DNA from: Alkalihalobacterium sp048323755
GTDB lineage: Bacteria; Bacillota; Bacilli; Bacillales; Bacillaceae_F
Direction of reading: 5' to 3'
Assembly (NCBI RefSeq): GCF_048323755.1
Contig: NZ_JBLWFS010000018.1
Coordinates: 24,686-88,685, forward strand
DNA length: 64,000 bases
The notes below the pieces were generated by a model. It was not told the DNA's origin, made no database searches, and worked only from the letters and a program-made list of their open reading frames with translations. The position numbers were made by a program, and so were the translations under genes. Positions 8,555 through 17,378 of the stretch are shown one piece after another. Every line of letters starts with the position of its first letter. The stretch's first letter is position 1.

Positions 8555-10372
8555 ATGAAAAAACCAATGAGTCCGACACTGTCATTTGAAACGCCAGTCG
8601 GGGAGAAGTGGAGATTTGAAATTAAATATGATGGGTATCGGTGTCTCCTCAAATGGAGTACCACCGAGTTTTCGCTTATTAGTAAAAATGGACGGCCTTT
8701 AAATGAGCATTTTCCTGAACTCGTTGCTGCTGGGGTAAACATTCAGCCCAACATAAAGGATTTACTTCCTCTTGAATTAGACGGTGAGATCGTTGTTCTA
8801 GAAAATGAATTAAAAGGAGACTTTGAAGCCATACAAAGACGAGGAAGATTACGAAATGAAGAAACGATAAAGCGAGAGTCTCAAAATCATCCTGTGACTT
8901 TTTGTATCTTTGACATAATAGAACTTGGTGGACAAGACCTTAAAAACGAAAGCTATTCAGATCGGAAGCAAAAGTTGTATCAATTGTTTAAAAAAGAAGA
9001 ATTTCAACACGAACGAACGTTTAAGTTCGTTCCATCCTATGACTCGTTTCACCCTATATGGGAGCAAGCAATCCTACATGATAGTGAAGGCGTCATCGCT
9101 AAACTGGATCATAGTAAATGGGAAAATGGACGAACACGCTCGTGGTTGAAAATAAAGAACTATAAGCGAATTAATTGTTTTATAACAGCATTAGAAAAAG
9201 AGAATGGCTACTTCCACGTTGGATTATGGCAGGACGGACAAATAGTACCGATTGGTTTATTTAAACATGGTATGAAAAGCGAGGAAGAACGAGCATTAAT
9301 TGAAACGGTAAAGAAAAATAAATCGAGTGAAAATAAGCAATTTATAAACGTTGATCCTGGAATATGTATAGAAATTAAATACTTGCAATTTTATAAAGAA
9401 CAACTGAGAGAACCTTCTTTTGAACGATTTCGCTTCGATCTATCGTATGAGGCTTGTACTATTGACCAGTTACAAAATAACAAGCAACCTCCAGTCATCA
9501 CCCAACATGAAGTTGAAATCACTAGCCCTGACAAAGTTTATTGGAAAGCTTTATCTTTTACAAAACAAGATTATATTGAATACATTAAAAACATTGCACC
9601 TTATTTTTTGCCCTTTTTAAAAGATCGTCATTTAACTGTTGTTCGTTATCCTAACGGTGTTGAGGGAGAAGCATTTTTCCAAAAGAACATTCCAGACTAT
9701 GCTCCTTCATTTGTTGATGCTTCCGTGCATGAAGGAATTAACTATATCGTATGTCAATCCTTTGATACGCTCCTATGGTTAGGAAATCAAGGGGCCATCG
9801 AATTTCATATACCTTTTCAAACCATTAATTCTCAAATACCGAGAGAGATTGTATTCGACTTAGATCCACATTCCGTCGATGACTTTCAAGTTGCTGTAAA
9901 AGGAGCGCGCATAATTAAAGAAATATGTGATCAGCTCGGTCTACACCCTTTTGTAAAAACATCTGGTGGTAAAGGTATTCAAGTGCATTTACCTTTAAAA
10001 GGAGGGAAATATACGTTTGAAGAAACACGTATATTTACTTCATTTGTTGCTGATTTTCTCGTTTCCACAGAGCCAAATTTATTTACGATCGAACGAATGA
10101 AAAAAAATCGCGGTAAAAGACTCTATGTTGATTATATTCAACACGCAGAAGGAAAAACGATTATCGCTCCTTATTCTGCAAGAGGACGTAAAGAAGCAAC
10201 CGTTGCTACCCCGTTATTTTGGGAGGAAGTTAATGAACAGTTAGCACCTACTCACTTTACGATTGATACAATTATTAAGCGCTTAAATAAAAAAGGTTGT
10301 CCGTTTGAAGATTATTTCTACGTCGATCAACCATTAGATCAAGTGATCGAGTTTTTGACTCAAAAAAAGTAA
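8555..10372 (+). CDS. ligD: ATP-dependent DNA ligase LigD with C-terminal polymerase domain
   Basis: A 605-residue multifunctional NHEJ enzyme of the Bacillus YkoU type: ligase domain first, polymerase/primase domain last, and no phosphoesterase domain. The adenylated lysine is K24 in FEIKYDGYRC. The ligase core and OB fold extend to about 300. The primase-like polymerase part (about 330-605) shows HLTVVRYPNG, EIVFDLDP (metal aspartates) and TSGGKGIQVHLPL. With Ku it seals double-strand breaks in dormant or germinating spores. The start has GAAAGGA upstream. It is a divergent partner of ku. Confidence 0.96.
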   Translation: MKKPMSPTLSFETPVGEKWRFEIKYDGYRCLLKWSTTEFSLISKNGRPLNEHFPELVAAGVNIQPNIKDLLPLELDGEIVVLENELKGDFEAIQRRGRLRNEETIKRESQNHPVTFCIFDIIELGGQDLKNESYSDRKQKLYQLFKKEEFQHERTFKFVPSYDSFHPIWEQAILHDSEGVIAKLDHSKWENGRTRSWLKIKNYKRINCFITALEKENGYFHVGLWQDGQIVPIGLFKHGMKSEEERALIETVKKNKSSENKQFINVDPGICIEIKYLQFYKEQLREPSFERFRFDLSYEACTIDQLQNNKQPPVITQHEVEITSPDKVYWKALSFTKQDYIEYIKNIAPYFLPFLKDRHLTVVRYPNGVEGEAFFQKNIPDYAPSFVDASVHEGINYIVCQSFDTLLWLGNQGAIEFHIPFQTINSQIPREIVFDLDPHSVDDFQVAVKGARIIKEICDQLGLHPFVKTSGGKGIQVHLPLKGGKYTFEETRIFTSFVADFLVSTEPNLFTIERMKKNRGKRLYVDYIQHAEGKTIIAPYSARGRKEATVATPLFWEEVNEQLAPTHFTIDTIIKRLNKKGCPFEDYFYVDQPLDQVIEFLTQKK

Positions 10373-10376
10373 TAAA

Positions 10377-10399
10377 AACAGGTGCGCTTGGCACCCGTT
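10377..10399. terminator. Possible short hairpin between ligD and the catalase gene
   Basis: GGTGC and GCACC pair around a 5-nt loop in the 29-bp convergent gap, extended by a few weak pairs, and no real T tract follows. It may act as a weak bidirectional terminator. Confidence 0.35.
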
Positions 10400-10401
10400 A
10401 T

Positions 10402-11298
10402 TTATAATCCAGCAGAACGCATTAAGCGTTTTACAATTTCCTGATAATCCTCAGCTGAAATACCAGGAGCAAATTCTTCTGGTAATTCTTCATAATCCGG
10501 CGTTGGAGCTCCTTCTGGCGCTCCAATAATAACTTCTAATGGTTTTCCATCTTCTGGGTGAGTTCCCTTCCAAATTTTATTAATATCACGGAAGTCTGTC
10601 GGACTCCATGTATATAACTTCGTATGAATACCTTCATCTTCAAATTTCTGCGCTGTTTCAAACGCACGGTTACTTAAATTAGGAATCGGAAGCATCTTGG
10701 TCATATCGACACCTGTAACCACTTCAATAGCCTTTGCATACGCAACGATATGAACTCCGCCACGTACAAGTAAATAGCCGATCATTTCACGTGCAGTCGG
10801 ATTTTCAGTCATCTCATATACACGCATCTTATGTGTTCTTGCCCCGCACTCTAGGAAGAAGTTATGAATTAAATCTAATAATAAATTACCACTATTAAAA
10901 ACATTGTCTCCTGTCCACGGCCGACCATGTGAATCAGCTGGTTTTGCTGTTTGTGCCGTGTCTATAAAATGGTGATGAAACCTTAAATCTTTTGCCGTTT
11001 GCATCGGGGCGATATCCGGATCCCCAGGGAATGTTGTATTATTCAACATAATATTGATTGTATTAGATACTAGCTGAACATGACCAAATTCTTCAGCTGT
11101 AATACTTGCAACTAAATCATAAAACGGTTTAAACTTCTTTTTATTACGAAAGTTAAACGATTGGTACATATAATTATTCAATGTTGACATTTCACCAAAT
11201 TTTCCACCAAGTAACTCTTGGACAGCGGAAGCACCATTTGGATCAGAATATTCAGGCCTTGGTAAGTCTATTAACATCTTATCAAAACGTATTATCAC
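10402..11298 (-). CDS. Manganese (non-haem) catalase
   Basis: A 298-residue dimanganese catalase-family protein that disproportionates hydrogen peroxide. The four-helix bundle ligand pattern is visible: E36 in KFGEMSTLNNYM, E70 and H73 in ITAEEFGHVQLV, and a second pair in FLECGARTH and VRGGVHIVAY. B. subtilis YdbD and the spore coat protein CotJC belong to the same family. The start is GTG at 11298, 8 nt after GGAGGAGA. A yuzF-like gene lies 49 bp upstream in the same direction and is probably in the same transcript, suggesting a spore-coat role, which is an inference. Confidence 0.92.
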   Translation of the reverse strand: MIIRFDKMLIDLPRPEYSDPNGASAVQELLGGKFGEMSTLNNYMYQSFNFRNKKKFKPFYDLVASITAEEFGHVQLVSNTINIMLNNTTFPGDPDIAPMQTAKDLRFHHHFIDTAQTAKPADSHGRPWTGDNVFNSGNLLLDLIHNFFLECGARTHKMRVYEMTENPTAREMIGYLLVRGGVHIVAYAKAIEVVTGVDMTKMLPIPNLSNRAFETAQKFEDEGIHTKLYTWSPTDFRDINKIWKGTHPEDGKPLEVIIGAPEGAPTPDYEELPEEFAPGISAEDYQEIVKRLMRSAGL

Positions 11299-11347
11299 AA
11301 ACCGTCTCCTCCTTCTCCCCTAACCAATTGGAAGCTTAAATGATAAT

Positions 11348-11590
11348 TTACTGTGGCAGTACCCAAATAATACTTTGAGTCCGAATAAAAAAAGGTGAAC
11401 CTGCAACATCTACAACCACATGATCAGGCTTAACATCAGTTAATGCGCCACGAATATTACCTTGGGCGGTTTGAACAACGACAGTTCTGCCGATAATTGT
11501 TTGTAACGTCTGATATACGTAAGGGTCAACTAATGAAATCATTTGCGGAGCGCTCGCGTGACCGTGCTGATGACCTTGATGATGATTCAT
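11348..11590 (-). CDS. yuzF: YuzF-family small protein (DUF2642)
   Basis: An 80-residue protein with a histidine-rich N-terminus (MNHHQGHQHGHA) followed by a compact domain (GRTVVVQTAQGNIRGALTDVKPDHVVVD) like that of B. subtilis YuzF and related small coat-associated proteins. The fold resembles small beta-barrel modules. The histidine run could bind metal, possibly relevant to the Mn-catalase encoded just downstream, but that is inference. GGGAG precedes the ATG. Function is unknown in the family. Confidence 0.8.
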   Translation of the reverse strand: MNHHQGHQHGHASAPQMISLVDPYVYQTLQTIIGRTVVVQTAQGNIRGALTDVKPDHVVVDVAGSPFFIRTQSIIWVLPQ

Positions 11591-11730
11591 GGTAACGACT
11601 CCCTTCTATTTTGTCAGTCGCTCCCATTCTATGATGCATTGTGCATGTACCATACCAATTATTTCTGTTCTCAGTTATTTGGAATAATGCAGGACAAATT
11701 AACTCGTACAATAACCTCTTTAAACTCAAA

Positions 11731-11847
11731 GGCTCTTTACTCAAAGGTTGTTGCGCCTTGCTTTTAGACCGTAGCCAAGCGGATGCTTAGCTCTGCACGC
11801 TGTGCGTGTAAAACGGTCCAAAAGCAACAAATTTTATGAAAACAGCC
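11731..11847 (-). repeat. Dispersed inverted-repeat (MITE-like) element, copy B, 117 bp
   Basis: Starts GGCTCTTTACTCAAAGG and ends ATGAAAACAGCC. The two ends are imperfect inverted repeats sharing TTGTTGC and CTTTTGGACC blocks, with an inner hairpin CACGC-TGT-GCGTG. It is clearly related to the copies at 44509, 51489 and 54890. It sits in the divergent region between the yuzF-like gene and the prenyl synthase gene. The flanking octamers agree at only 5 of 8 positions, so any target duplication has decayed. Confidence 0.75.
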
Positions 11848-11942
11848 ATTTTAAAAAGTAGAAATAGTGGTGTTTCTGGTAATTCAGTCAGTTTTAGTCT
11901 AAAATTTTAAATATGAAGCCATTTGAAAGGAAGGTACACTAC

Positions 11943-12764
11943 ATGACCGATAAAAAAAATCTTTATGATCGAGCGAAGCGAGTATTAATGGAAACGAGTC
12001 GGACATTTTTTATTCCTATTAGCAAATTACCGGATGAATTAGAAGAAGCTGTCATGTCTGCTTATCTTTGTATGAGGGCAATCGACGAAATTGAAGACAG
12101 TGCTGTACTTTCAACAGAAGTAAAAGTTAACTTATTAAATCAAGTCAGTGTTTTGTTAAAAAAACCTTTCGATGAAGCTGAATTAGCTACCTTATTTAAA
12201 CCTTACAAATCTTCTTTACCAGAAGTCACACTAGACCTTAACGACTGGATTGAATTATGCCCTGAATCTGCAACTCCTGCCGTATTAAGCGCAACTTCCG
12301 AGATGGCAAAAGGAATGGGGAAGTGGGTGAACAAAGCCTTCAACATTGAGACTGAGGAAGATTTAGATGAATACACCTATTACGTGGCAGGTTTAGTAGG
12401 AGTAATGCTGTCAGATCTTTGGAAATGGTACGACGGGACGGAATGTGATCGAGATCTTGCAATTGGGTTCGGGCGAGGCCTACAAGCTGTTAACATGATC
12501 CGCAATCGTGAAGAAGACTTATCTCGAGACGATGTAGACTTCTTCCCAGATGGATGGGAAATGAAAGATATGTTTACATATGCCCGGAGAAATCTTAATC
12601 TTGGAGACGAATATACGAAAGAATTAACAGTTGGACCTGTTTATTATTTCTGCAAAATTCCGTTAGCGCTCGCTTTTAGTACACTAGACGCTATTGAAGC
12701 AGGACAAGAAAAGCTAACACGTAACTCTGTAATGCAAATTGTAAACGAGGTTGTTGCAGAGTAA
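11943..12764 (+). CDS. Squalene/phytoene synthase family protein
   Basis: A 273-residue member of the trans-isoprenyl head-to-head synthase family. The first aspartate-rich motif is D48-E-I-E-D52 (AIDEIED) and the second region reads AVNMIRNREED, so the prenyl diphosphate/Mg binding residues look intact. Also visible is VAGLVGVMLSDLWKWY. No carotenoid or hopanoid gene is adjacent, so the product (squalene, phytoene or a farnesyl derivative) cannot be named. The start at 11943 is favoured because AAGGAAGG lies 9 nt upstream; an ATG 30 nt earlier has no ribosome binding site. Confidence 0.85.
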   Translation: MTDKKNLYDRAKRVLMETSRTFFIPISKLPDELEEAVMSAYLCMRAIDEIEDSAVLSTEVKVNLLNQVSVLLKKPFDEAELATLFKPYKSSLPEVTLDLNDWIELCPESATPAVLSATSEMAKGMGKWVNKAFNIETEEDLDEYTYYVAGLVGVMLSDLWKWYDGTECDRDLAIGFGRGLQAVNMIRNREEDLSRDDVDFFPDGWEMKDMFTYARRNLNLGDEYTKELTVGPVYYFCKIPLALAFSTLDAIEAGQEKLTRNSVMQIVNEVVAE

Positions 12765-12803
12765 AAATTAATAAAATTGGATAACCTGAAATAAATCAAC
12801 AAC

Positions 12804-12856
12804 AAAAGGATGACTCATAGTGCAGCTAGGCCTCACTTTGCTCGAGTCATCCTTTT
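12804..12856. terminator. Terminator after the prenyl synthase gene
   Basis: A 13-bp perfect stem (AAAAGGATGACTC and complement) closes a 27-nt loop and ends in TTTTAA. It is suitable for both the plus-strand gene and the convergent gene at 12919. Confidence 0.75.
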
Positions 12857-12918
12857 AATGATGTCGCTTCCTTATAAACTTCAATTCAGGCGACGGGACG
12901 TATATAAAAAATAACCAA

Positions 12919-14097
12919 CTATATTTTCTCTAATGCTTGCTCGATATCTGCCCAGATATCTTCCCATGCTTCTAAGCCAACAGATAAACGGATCAAGTCG
13001 TGCCCAATCCCCATCTTCTCGCGCTTTTCTTCTGGTACTACAGAATGTGTCATCGTTGCTGGATGCTGAATAAGCGTCTCTGCATCACCTAAACTTACAG
13101 CAATTTTTATTAACTGTAATTCATTCATAAATCGTTGTGCAGTTTCTTTTCCACCATCAATTAAGAAACTTATCATTCCACCTGCTTGCTTCATTTGCGA
13201 TTTAACAATTTTAGCTTGCGGAAAGTGATCATCTCCTGGGAAAATAATATCTTTTATTTTTGGATGCGCTTTCATTTTATCTGCTAGTTTCAAAGCATTC
13301 GTACAATGGCGATCCATTCGAACTGGGAGCGTCTTTAAGCCACGAATTAACAACCAAGCATCAAACGGACTAATAATTCCACCGATGTCTTTCTGCGTAG
13401 TCATACGAACTTCATTAACAAATTCTTGACTTCCAACCATGAGACCAGCAACAACATCGCCGTGCCCACTAATATATTTAGTCGCACTATGAACCACGAC
13501 ATCAGCACCAAAGGTTATCGGTCTTTGTAAATATGGGGTGGCAAATGTATTATCAACCACTACTCTAGCTTCAAACTCTTTCCCAACCTTGCAAACTAAC
13601 TCAAGATCTACTAATTTCATCGTCGGGTTAATCGGTGTTTCAATATAAATCACTTTCGTTTCAGGTCGAATATAGGAACGAATCTGCTCTTCTTCATCCA
13701 TTTCAATTAAGTCATAGTCCACATTAAAGCGGTCTTTTAACAACTCTAATAAGCCATACGTACACCCATAAACTCCTTCTGAGACAAGGATATGGTCTCC
13801 TGAACGAACAAGTCCAAATAGTGTCGCAGAAACAGCAGCCATACCCGAACTAAAAGCAAGCCCTGCTTCTCCTCCTTCTAATTCAGCAATTCGTTCTTCT
13901 AGGACGGTTACCGTCGGGTTTCCTAATCTGGAGTATACATAGCCTTCTTCTTCTCCTGCAAACCGGCGTTCACCTTGCTCAGCCGATTTCATTGTGAATG
14001 TTGAGGATTGAAAAAGCGGTGGTGTTAAACTCCCTTGAAAAGATTGACTATCATAACCTTTGTGAATGACCTCTGTTTCTAATCTGTAGTTTTTCAA
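12919..14097 (-). CDS. mgl: Methionine gamma-lyase (PLP-dependent)
   Basis: Cys/Met metabolism PLP enzyme of 392 residues, cleaving methionine to methanethiol, 2-oxobutyrate and ammonia. The PLP lysine is K207 in VVHSATKYISGHGD, with Y55 in the phosphate-binding YSRLGNP and Y110 at the active site. The position after YG is cysteine (C112, YGCTYG), the residue that marks methionine gamma-lyases rather than cystathionine enzymes. The start is taken as TTG at 14097, because AAGGGTGA lies 6 nt upstream and it matches the family N-terminus. An ATG at 14127 would have its Shine-Dalgarno only 3 nt away. It is monocistronic. Confidence 0.88.
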   Translation of the reverse strand: MKNYRLETEVIHKGYDSQSFQGSLTPPLFQSSTFTMKSAEQGERRFAGEEEGYVYSRLGNPTVTVLEERIAELEGGEAGLAFSSGMAAVSATLFGLVRSGDHILVSEGVYGCTYGLLELLKDRFNVDYDLIEMDEEEQIRSYIRPETKVIYIETPINPTMKLVDLELVCKVGKEFEARVVVDNTFATPYLQRPITFGADVVVHSATKYISGHGDVVAGLMVGSQEFVNEVRMTTQKDIGGIISPFDAWLLIRGLKTLPVRMDRHCTNALKLADKMKAHPKIKDIIFPGDDHFPQAKIVKSQMKQAGGMISFLIDGGKETAQRFMNELQLIKIAVSLGDAETLIQHPATMTHSVVPEEKREKMGIGHDLIRLSVGLEAWEDIWADIEQALEKI

Positions 14098-14373
14098 AAC
14101 AATCACCCTTCTACGATTATTTCTCATTCTCTCCTTTTATATTATTCTATGAAAGCATCATTCGGTCAATGGTAACGCTTACATTTTTTTAAGAAAATAC
14201 ACAAAAGCCACAACTTCTAATCTTATTAATTTGTCTCAATAATTGTTGCTTTGAGCTATAGAAGTTAACCAAACTAGCTTTAGTGGGGACTTATAAGCCA
14301 AAGTTGGTCCCGACTTAAACATCAAGCTATTGGTTAAATTCTTTCATGATTTATTCCTTTATGTGCTCCAATC

Positions 14374-14485
14374 ATTGCTTTTGGTTGATGCTTCCTCCTA
14401 GTTTTTTCCTCCACTGCTCATCATTCTGCACTTTTCGTTCACGCTTTCTCCTAGTTTTTCCCTATTCCGCTCACTAATCACTGCC
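14374..14485 (-). repeat. Two degenerate ~50-bp direct repeats with a GAGGAAAAAACTAGGAG core
   Basis: On the minus strand two consecutive units share GAGC, then GGAAAAACTAGGAG, AAGC, an AAC run, AAAAG and ATGAT at matching spacing (about three-quarters identical by eye). A third, weaker relative on the plus strand at about 36343-36398 carries GAGGAAAAAATTAGGAGAA. No coding potential. Confidence 0.5.
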
Positions 14486-14544
14486 CTGACTTTTTAATAC
14501 TTCCATCTAGGGTGGTTCAATCCATTAATTTTTAGAATGACGAA

Positions 14545-14590
14545 GAGGCTGACTAGAACAGGTTACTAATTTCACCCTATAGTCAGCCTC
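14545..14590. terminator. Long hairpin downstream of the GNAT gene
   Basis: An 11-bp perfect stem (GAGGCTGACTA and complement) with a 24-nt loop. No strong T tract on either side, so termination is uncertain. Similar GAGGCTGACTC-type hairpins end other genes in this window. Confidence 0.45.
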
Positions 14591-14703
14591 ATTAGATACC
14601 ACCTGCCAGAAGAACATATGATTTTCCAAGTATTTATTTTAATTCAAATCAAGTCAACCTGCTGCAGCGACATCATCGAAAACAAAACAGACTTTATTTT
14701 CCC

Positions 14704-15231
14704 TTATCTAGAAATCAACTGATCCAAACTATACCAACCGTATGCAGCTTCTTTATATGATTGCCCGCCGATTTCAATGTCTTCACTTACTAAAAATTCT
14801 CCATTTAATGCTTCTTCGTAAAAACGTTTAGCCGGATTGTCGTCGAGGACCCAAACTACTAGCGCTTGACATCCGTTGTCCTTTAATACCTCTGCAGCCT
14901 TTCCAACCAGCTGCTTTCCTCCACCTTTTCGTTGCGCATTTTCGTATAAATAGATTGCGAACAGCTCACCATCAATTCCTGGAAAATTTCCTGTTCGTTC
15001 TTTACCAACAGCCGCAAACCCAAAAACTTTATCATCTTCTTCAATCACAAGAACAGTAGTTGGATGGTTCTCGGTAGAAAGAACTCGCTTCCACATTTCC
15101 TGTCGATCTTCCACTTTTAATGAATCCAAATATTCTTCGGAAACGATTCCTTTGTAGGTTGTCTTCCAACTTGCAACATGAATATCGGCAATCACTTGAA
15201 CATCTTTAAATTGAGCTAATCTTATATTCAT
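14704..15231 (-). CDS. GNAT-family N-acetyltransferase
   Basis: A 175-residue single-domain GNAT protein. The N-terminal strand MNIRLAQFKDVQVIADIHVASWKTTY is typical of family members similar to plant and bacterial YitI/PaiA-like acetyltransferases. The acetyl-CoA pyrophosphate loop is NAQRKGGGKQLV and the C-terminal motif is VVWVLDDNPAKRFYEE. Substrate cannot be deduced. It stands alone and is divergent from the zinc-ribbon gene at 15305. Confidence 0.82.
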   Translation of the reverse strand: MNIRLAQFKDVQVIADIHVASWKTTYKGIVSEEYLDSLKVEDRQEMWKRVLSTENHPTTVLVIEEDDKVFGFAAVGKERTGNFPGIDGELFAIYLYENAQRKGGGKQLVGKAAEVLKDNGCQALVVWVLDDNPAKRFYEEALNGEFLVSEDIEIGGQSYKEAAYGWYSLDQLISR

Positions 15232-15304
15232 AGTTTCCCCTTCTTTCTCTAGATAGAGTATTCATAAAATAAAATGGAAATACTGTGATTAGGAGGTGTT
15301 ACTT

Positions 15305-15550
15305 ATGGCGGAACCATATTTATGTCCTAATTGTAAAACCAACCGATCCCGTTTTAACCGTATTGAACAAATAGCTCAAGCTGTTAAACTGAACCCACAA
15401 ACAGGTGATGTAGTGGAAGAGTATTCAAACGAAAAACTCGATCCTTTTCATCTGCCTTACCGTGGTCCTTCATTAAAAATACAGTGTGGTGCATGTGGAC
15501 TCATTGAAGACGAGCGAATGTTTGTACAGTACGGAAAAAATAATCGTTAA
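15305..15550 (+). CDS. Small zinc-ribbon protein, function unknown
   Basis: An 81-residue protein with two CxxC knuckles (CPNC near the start and CGAC near residue 60) that would form one zinc ribbon. The start at 15305 is chosen because AGGAGGTG lies 6 nt before this ATG; a GTG further upstream falls inside that Shine-Dalgarno. Members of this kind occur in Bacillaceae without an assigned role. It is followed directly by a terminator. Confidence 0.72.
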   Translation: MAEPYLCPNCKTNRSRFNRIEQIAQAVKLNPQTGDVVEEYSNEKLDPFHLPYRGPSLKIQCGACGLIEDERMFVQYGKNNR

Positions 15551-15570
15551 TTTCAGTTGTTTTTAACAAG

Positions 15571-15594
15571 AGAGGGCTATAACCCTCTTTTTTA
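15571..15594 (+). terminator. Terminator of the zinc-ribbon gene
   Basis: AGAGGG and CCCTCT pair around a 6-nt loop, followed by TTTTTTATTT. Confidence 0.85.
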
Positions 15595-15695
15595 TTTCAT
15601 ATCATTTAATTAAAGTGACGGTTTCCTTTTTCAAAACGAAAATAAACTGTTAAAATACTCTTGTAATAGAAATTATACATAAGCGAGGGAAATAA

Positions 15696-16928
15696 ATGGA
15701 GAATTTACAATCAAAACTTGAAAAGTATGCTGAATTAGCCGTAAAAGTTGGTGTCAATATTCAAGAAGGTCAAACTTTAGTGATCAATGCACCACTTGCA
15801 GCTACAGACTTTGTTCGACTTGTAGCGAAGAAAGCTTATGACGCTGGTGCAAAAAATGTCCATGTTGAATGGAATGACGAAGAACTAACATTAATTAAAT
15901 ATAAGAATGCCCCGGATGAAGCTTTTCATGAGTTTCCACTTTGGAAAGCAAAGGGATATGAAGAAATGGCCGAAAATGGTGCTGCTTTTATGAGTATCGT
16001 CGCTAGTAATCCAGACTTACTGAAAGGTGTAAACCCTGAGCGTATTGCTAATGCGAACAAAGCATCTGGTCAAGCGATGGATACATTCCGTTCGTATGTT
16101 CAATCTGACAAAATCAGTTGGACAGTGATCGCGGCATCTGCACCGGGCTGGGCTCAAAAAGTGTTCCCTAATGATTCTGAAGAAGCAGCGGTTGAAAAAC
16201 TGTGGAATGCAATTTTCAGCGCAACACGCGTTGAACTAGAAGATCCTGTTTCAGCATGGAAAGAGCATTGCGAAAACCTTACGAGTAAAGTTGAATTCCT
16301 AAACAATAAGCGTTTCCAAAAGCTTCACTATACAGCTCCTGGTACTGACTTAACAATTGAACTACCTGAAAAACACTTATGGGCTGGTGCAGGAAGTAAC
16401 AACGAACAAAATGTATACTTCGTTGCTAACTTACCAACCGAAGAAGTGTTTACAGCTGCGAAGAAAGACGGCGTTAACGGAACAGTATCTAGTACGAAAC
16501 CATTAAACTATGGTGGAACACTTATTCAAAACTTTTCTTTAACATTCAAAGATGGAAAAGTTGTAGAATATTCAGCTGACGAAGGCTATGAAACACTAAA
16601 ACGCCTAGTTGAAACAGATGAAGGTTCGGCTTATTTAGGTGAAGTCGCTTTAGTACCACATGATTCACCGATCTCAAACTCAAATGTTATTTTCTACAAT
16701 ACATTATTTGATGAAAATGCATCTAACCACTTAGCTCTAGGAAGTGCCTACGCGTTTAACCTTGAAGGTGGAAAAACGATGTCTAAAGAAGAATTACAAA
16801 AGAATGGCTTAAACACTAGTATTACACACGTTGATTTCATGATCGGTTCTGCGGACATGAATATCGATGGAATTACAGCGGACGGTGAGCGTGAACCATT
16901 ATTTAGAAATGGAAATTGGGCATTTTAA
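15696..16928 (+). CDS. ampS: Aminopeptidase, peptidase family M29
   Basis: A 410-residue metallo-aminopeptidase of the AmpS/AmpT/PepS family that removes N-terminal residues from peptides in the cytoplasm. Recognisable regions are the N-terminal YAELAVKVGVNIQEGQTLVINA and the C-terminal metal-binding stretch with LGEVALVPHDSPIS, ENASNHLALG and THVDFMIGS. The length matches B. subtilis AmpS. GAGGG lies 7 nt before the ATG. It is monocistronic with its own terminator. Confidence 0.93.
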   Translation: MENLQSKLEKYAELAVKVGVNIQEGQTLVINAPLAATDFVRLVAKKAYDAGAKNVHVEWNDEELTLIKYKNAPDEAFHEFPLWKAKGYEEMAENGAAFMSIVASNPDLLKGVNPERIANANKASGQAMDTFRSYVQSDKISWTVIAASAPGWAQKVFPNDSEEAAVEKLWNAIFSATRVELEDPVSAWKEHCENLTSKVEFLNNKRFQKLHYTAPGTDLTIELPEKHLWAGAGSNNEQNVYFVANLPTEEVFTAAKKDGVNGTVSSTKPLNYGGTLIQNFSLTFKDGKVVEYSADEGYETLKRLVETDEGSAYLGEVALVPHDSPISNSNVIFYNTLFDENASNHLALGSAYAFNLEGGKTMSKEELQKNGLNTSITHVDFMIGSADMNIDGITADGEREPLFRNGNWAF

Positions 16929-16950
16929 TATAATGTACCGATAGCAAAAG

Positions 16951-16994
16951 AAAAAAGCTACGTCTCCTTATCTAGGCAGGCGTAGCTTCTTTTT
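16951..16994. terminator. Terminator of ampS
   Basis: An 8-bp stem (AAGCTACG and CGTAGCTT) with an 18-nt loop that pairs further inside, then CTTTTTATC. A-rich on the left, so it may also serve the convergent gene at 17019. Confidence 0.8.
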
Positions 16995-17018
16995 ATCTTT
17001 TTATATTAATTCTATATA

Positions 17019-17279
17019 TTAACTAGGGGCGTCTAATTGGTGTAGAGTTTTCGTAATACTAAGAGATTTCATTTTGTTATATTCTTTTAAGCCGCACTTT
17101 CCTATAACAAAACTCGAGAAAGAATAAATCCCTTTTGGCTTTGCGCTTCTCTCAATATCATCAATTAATAACTGTAAATAGTAATTAACAACAAAGACAT
17201 CTTGATTTACAACAGGTATGTCGACTATTTTATATTTCTGTCCACTCATATGAAACAGTTCTAATTTTTTTGTTGCCAT
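17019..17279 (-). CDS. Hypothetical protein of 86 residues
   Basis: I do not recognise this protein. It begins MATKKLELFHMSGQKYKIVDIP, has no membrane segment or cysteine motif, and looks like a small alpha/beta domain. GGGGTGG lies 8 nt before the ATG, which supports expression. It lies between convergent ampS and the aldo/keto reductase gene, in the same direction as the latter (99 bp downstream of it). Confidence 0.55.
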   Translation of the reverse strand: MATKKLELFHMSGQKYKIVDIPVVNQDVFVVNYYLQLLIDDIERSAKPKGIYSFSSFVIGKCGLKEYNKMKSLSITKTLHQLDAPS

Positions 17280-17378
17280 ACATTTACCACCCCAATATTG
17301 TTCTATAAATAGAATAACTCATTTTCTTATTACGAACAACATAATTCATTAAAGTTTTTAGAAAATTCAACTAAAATA

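Larger units (their letters stand above)
14128..14703. other. 576-bp intergenic region with degenerate repeats
   Basis: No convincing gene on either strand. It contains a small dyad around 14278-14322 (GGGGACTTA and TCCCGACTTA blocks), a pair of degenerate 50-bp direct repeats (14374-14485) and a long hairpin (14545-14590). The repeat content and absence of coding potential suggest decayed mobile or repeated sequence. Confidence 0.5.

Noticed and set aside
11526..11767. Open frames of about 72-74 residues on both strands around 11.5-11.8 kb
   Set aside because: They run across the yuzF-like start and into the MITE copy B; composition and lack of start signals mark them as spurious.
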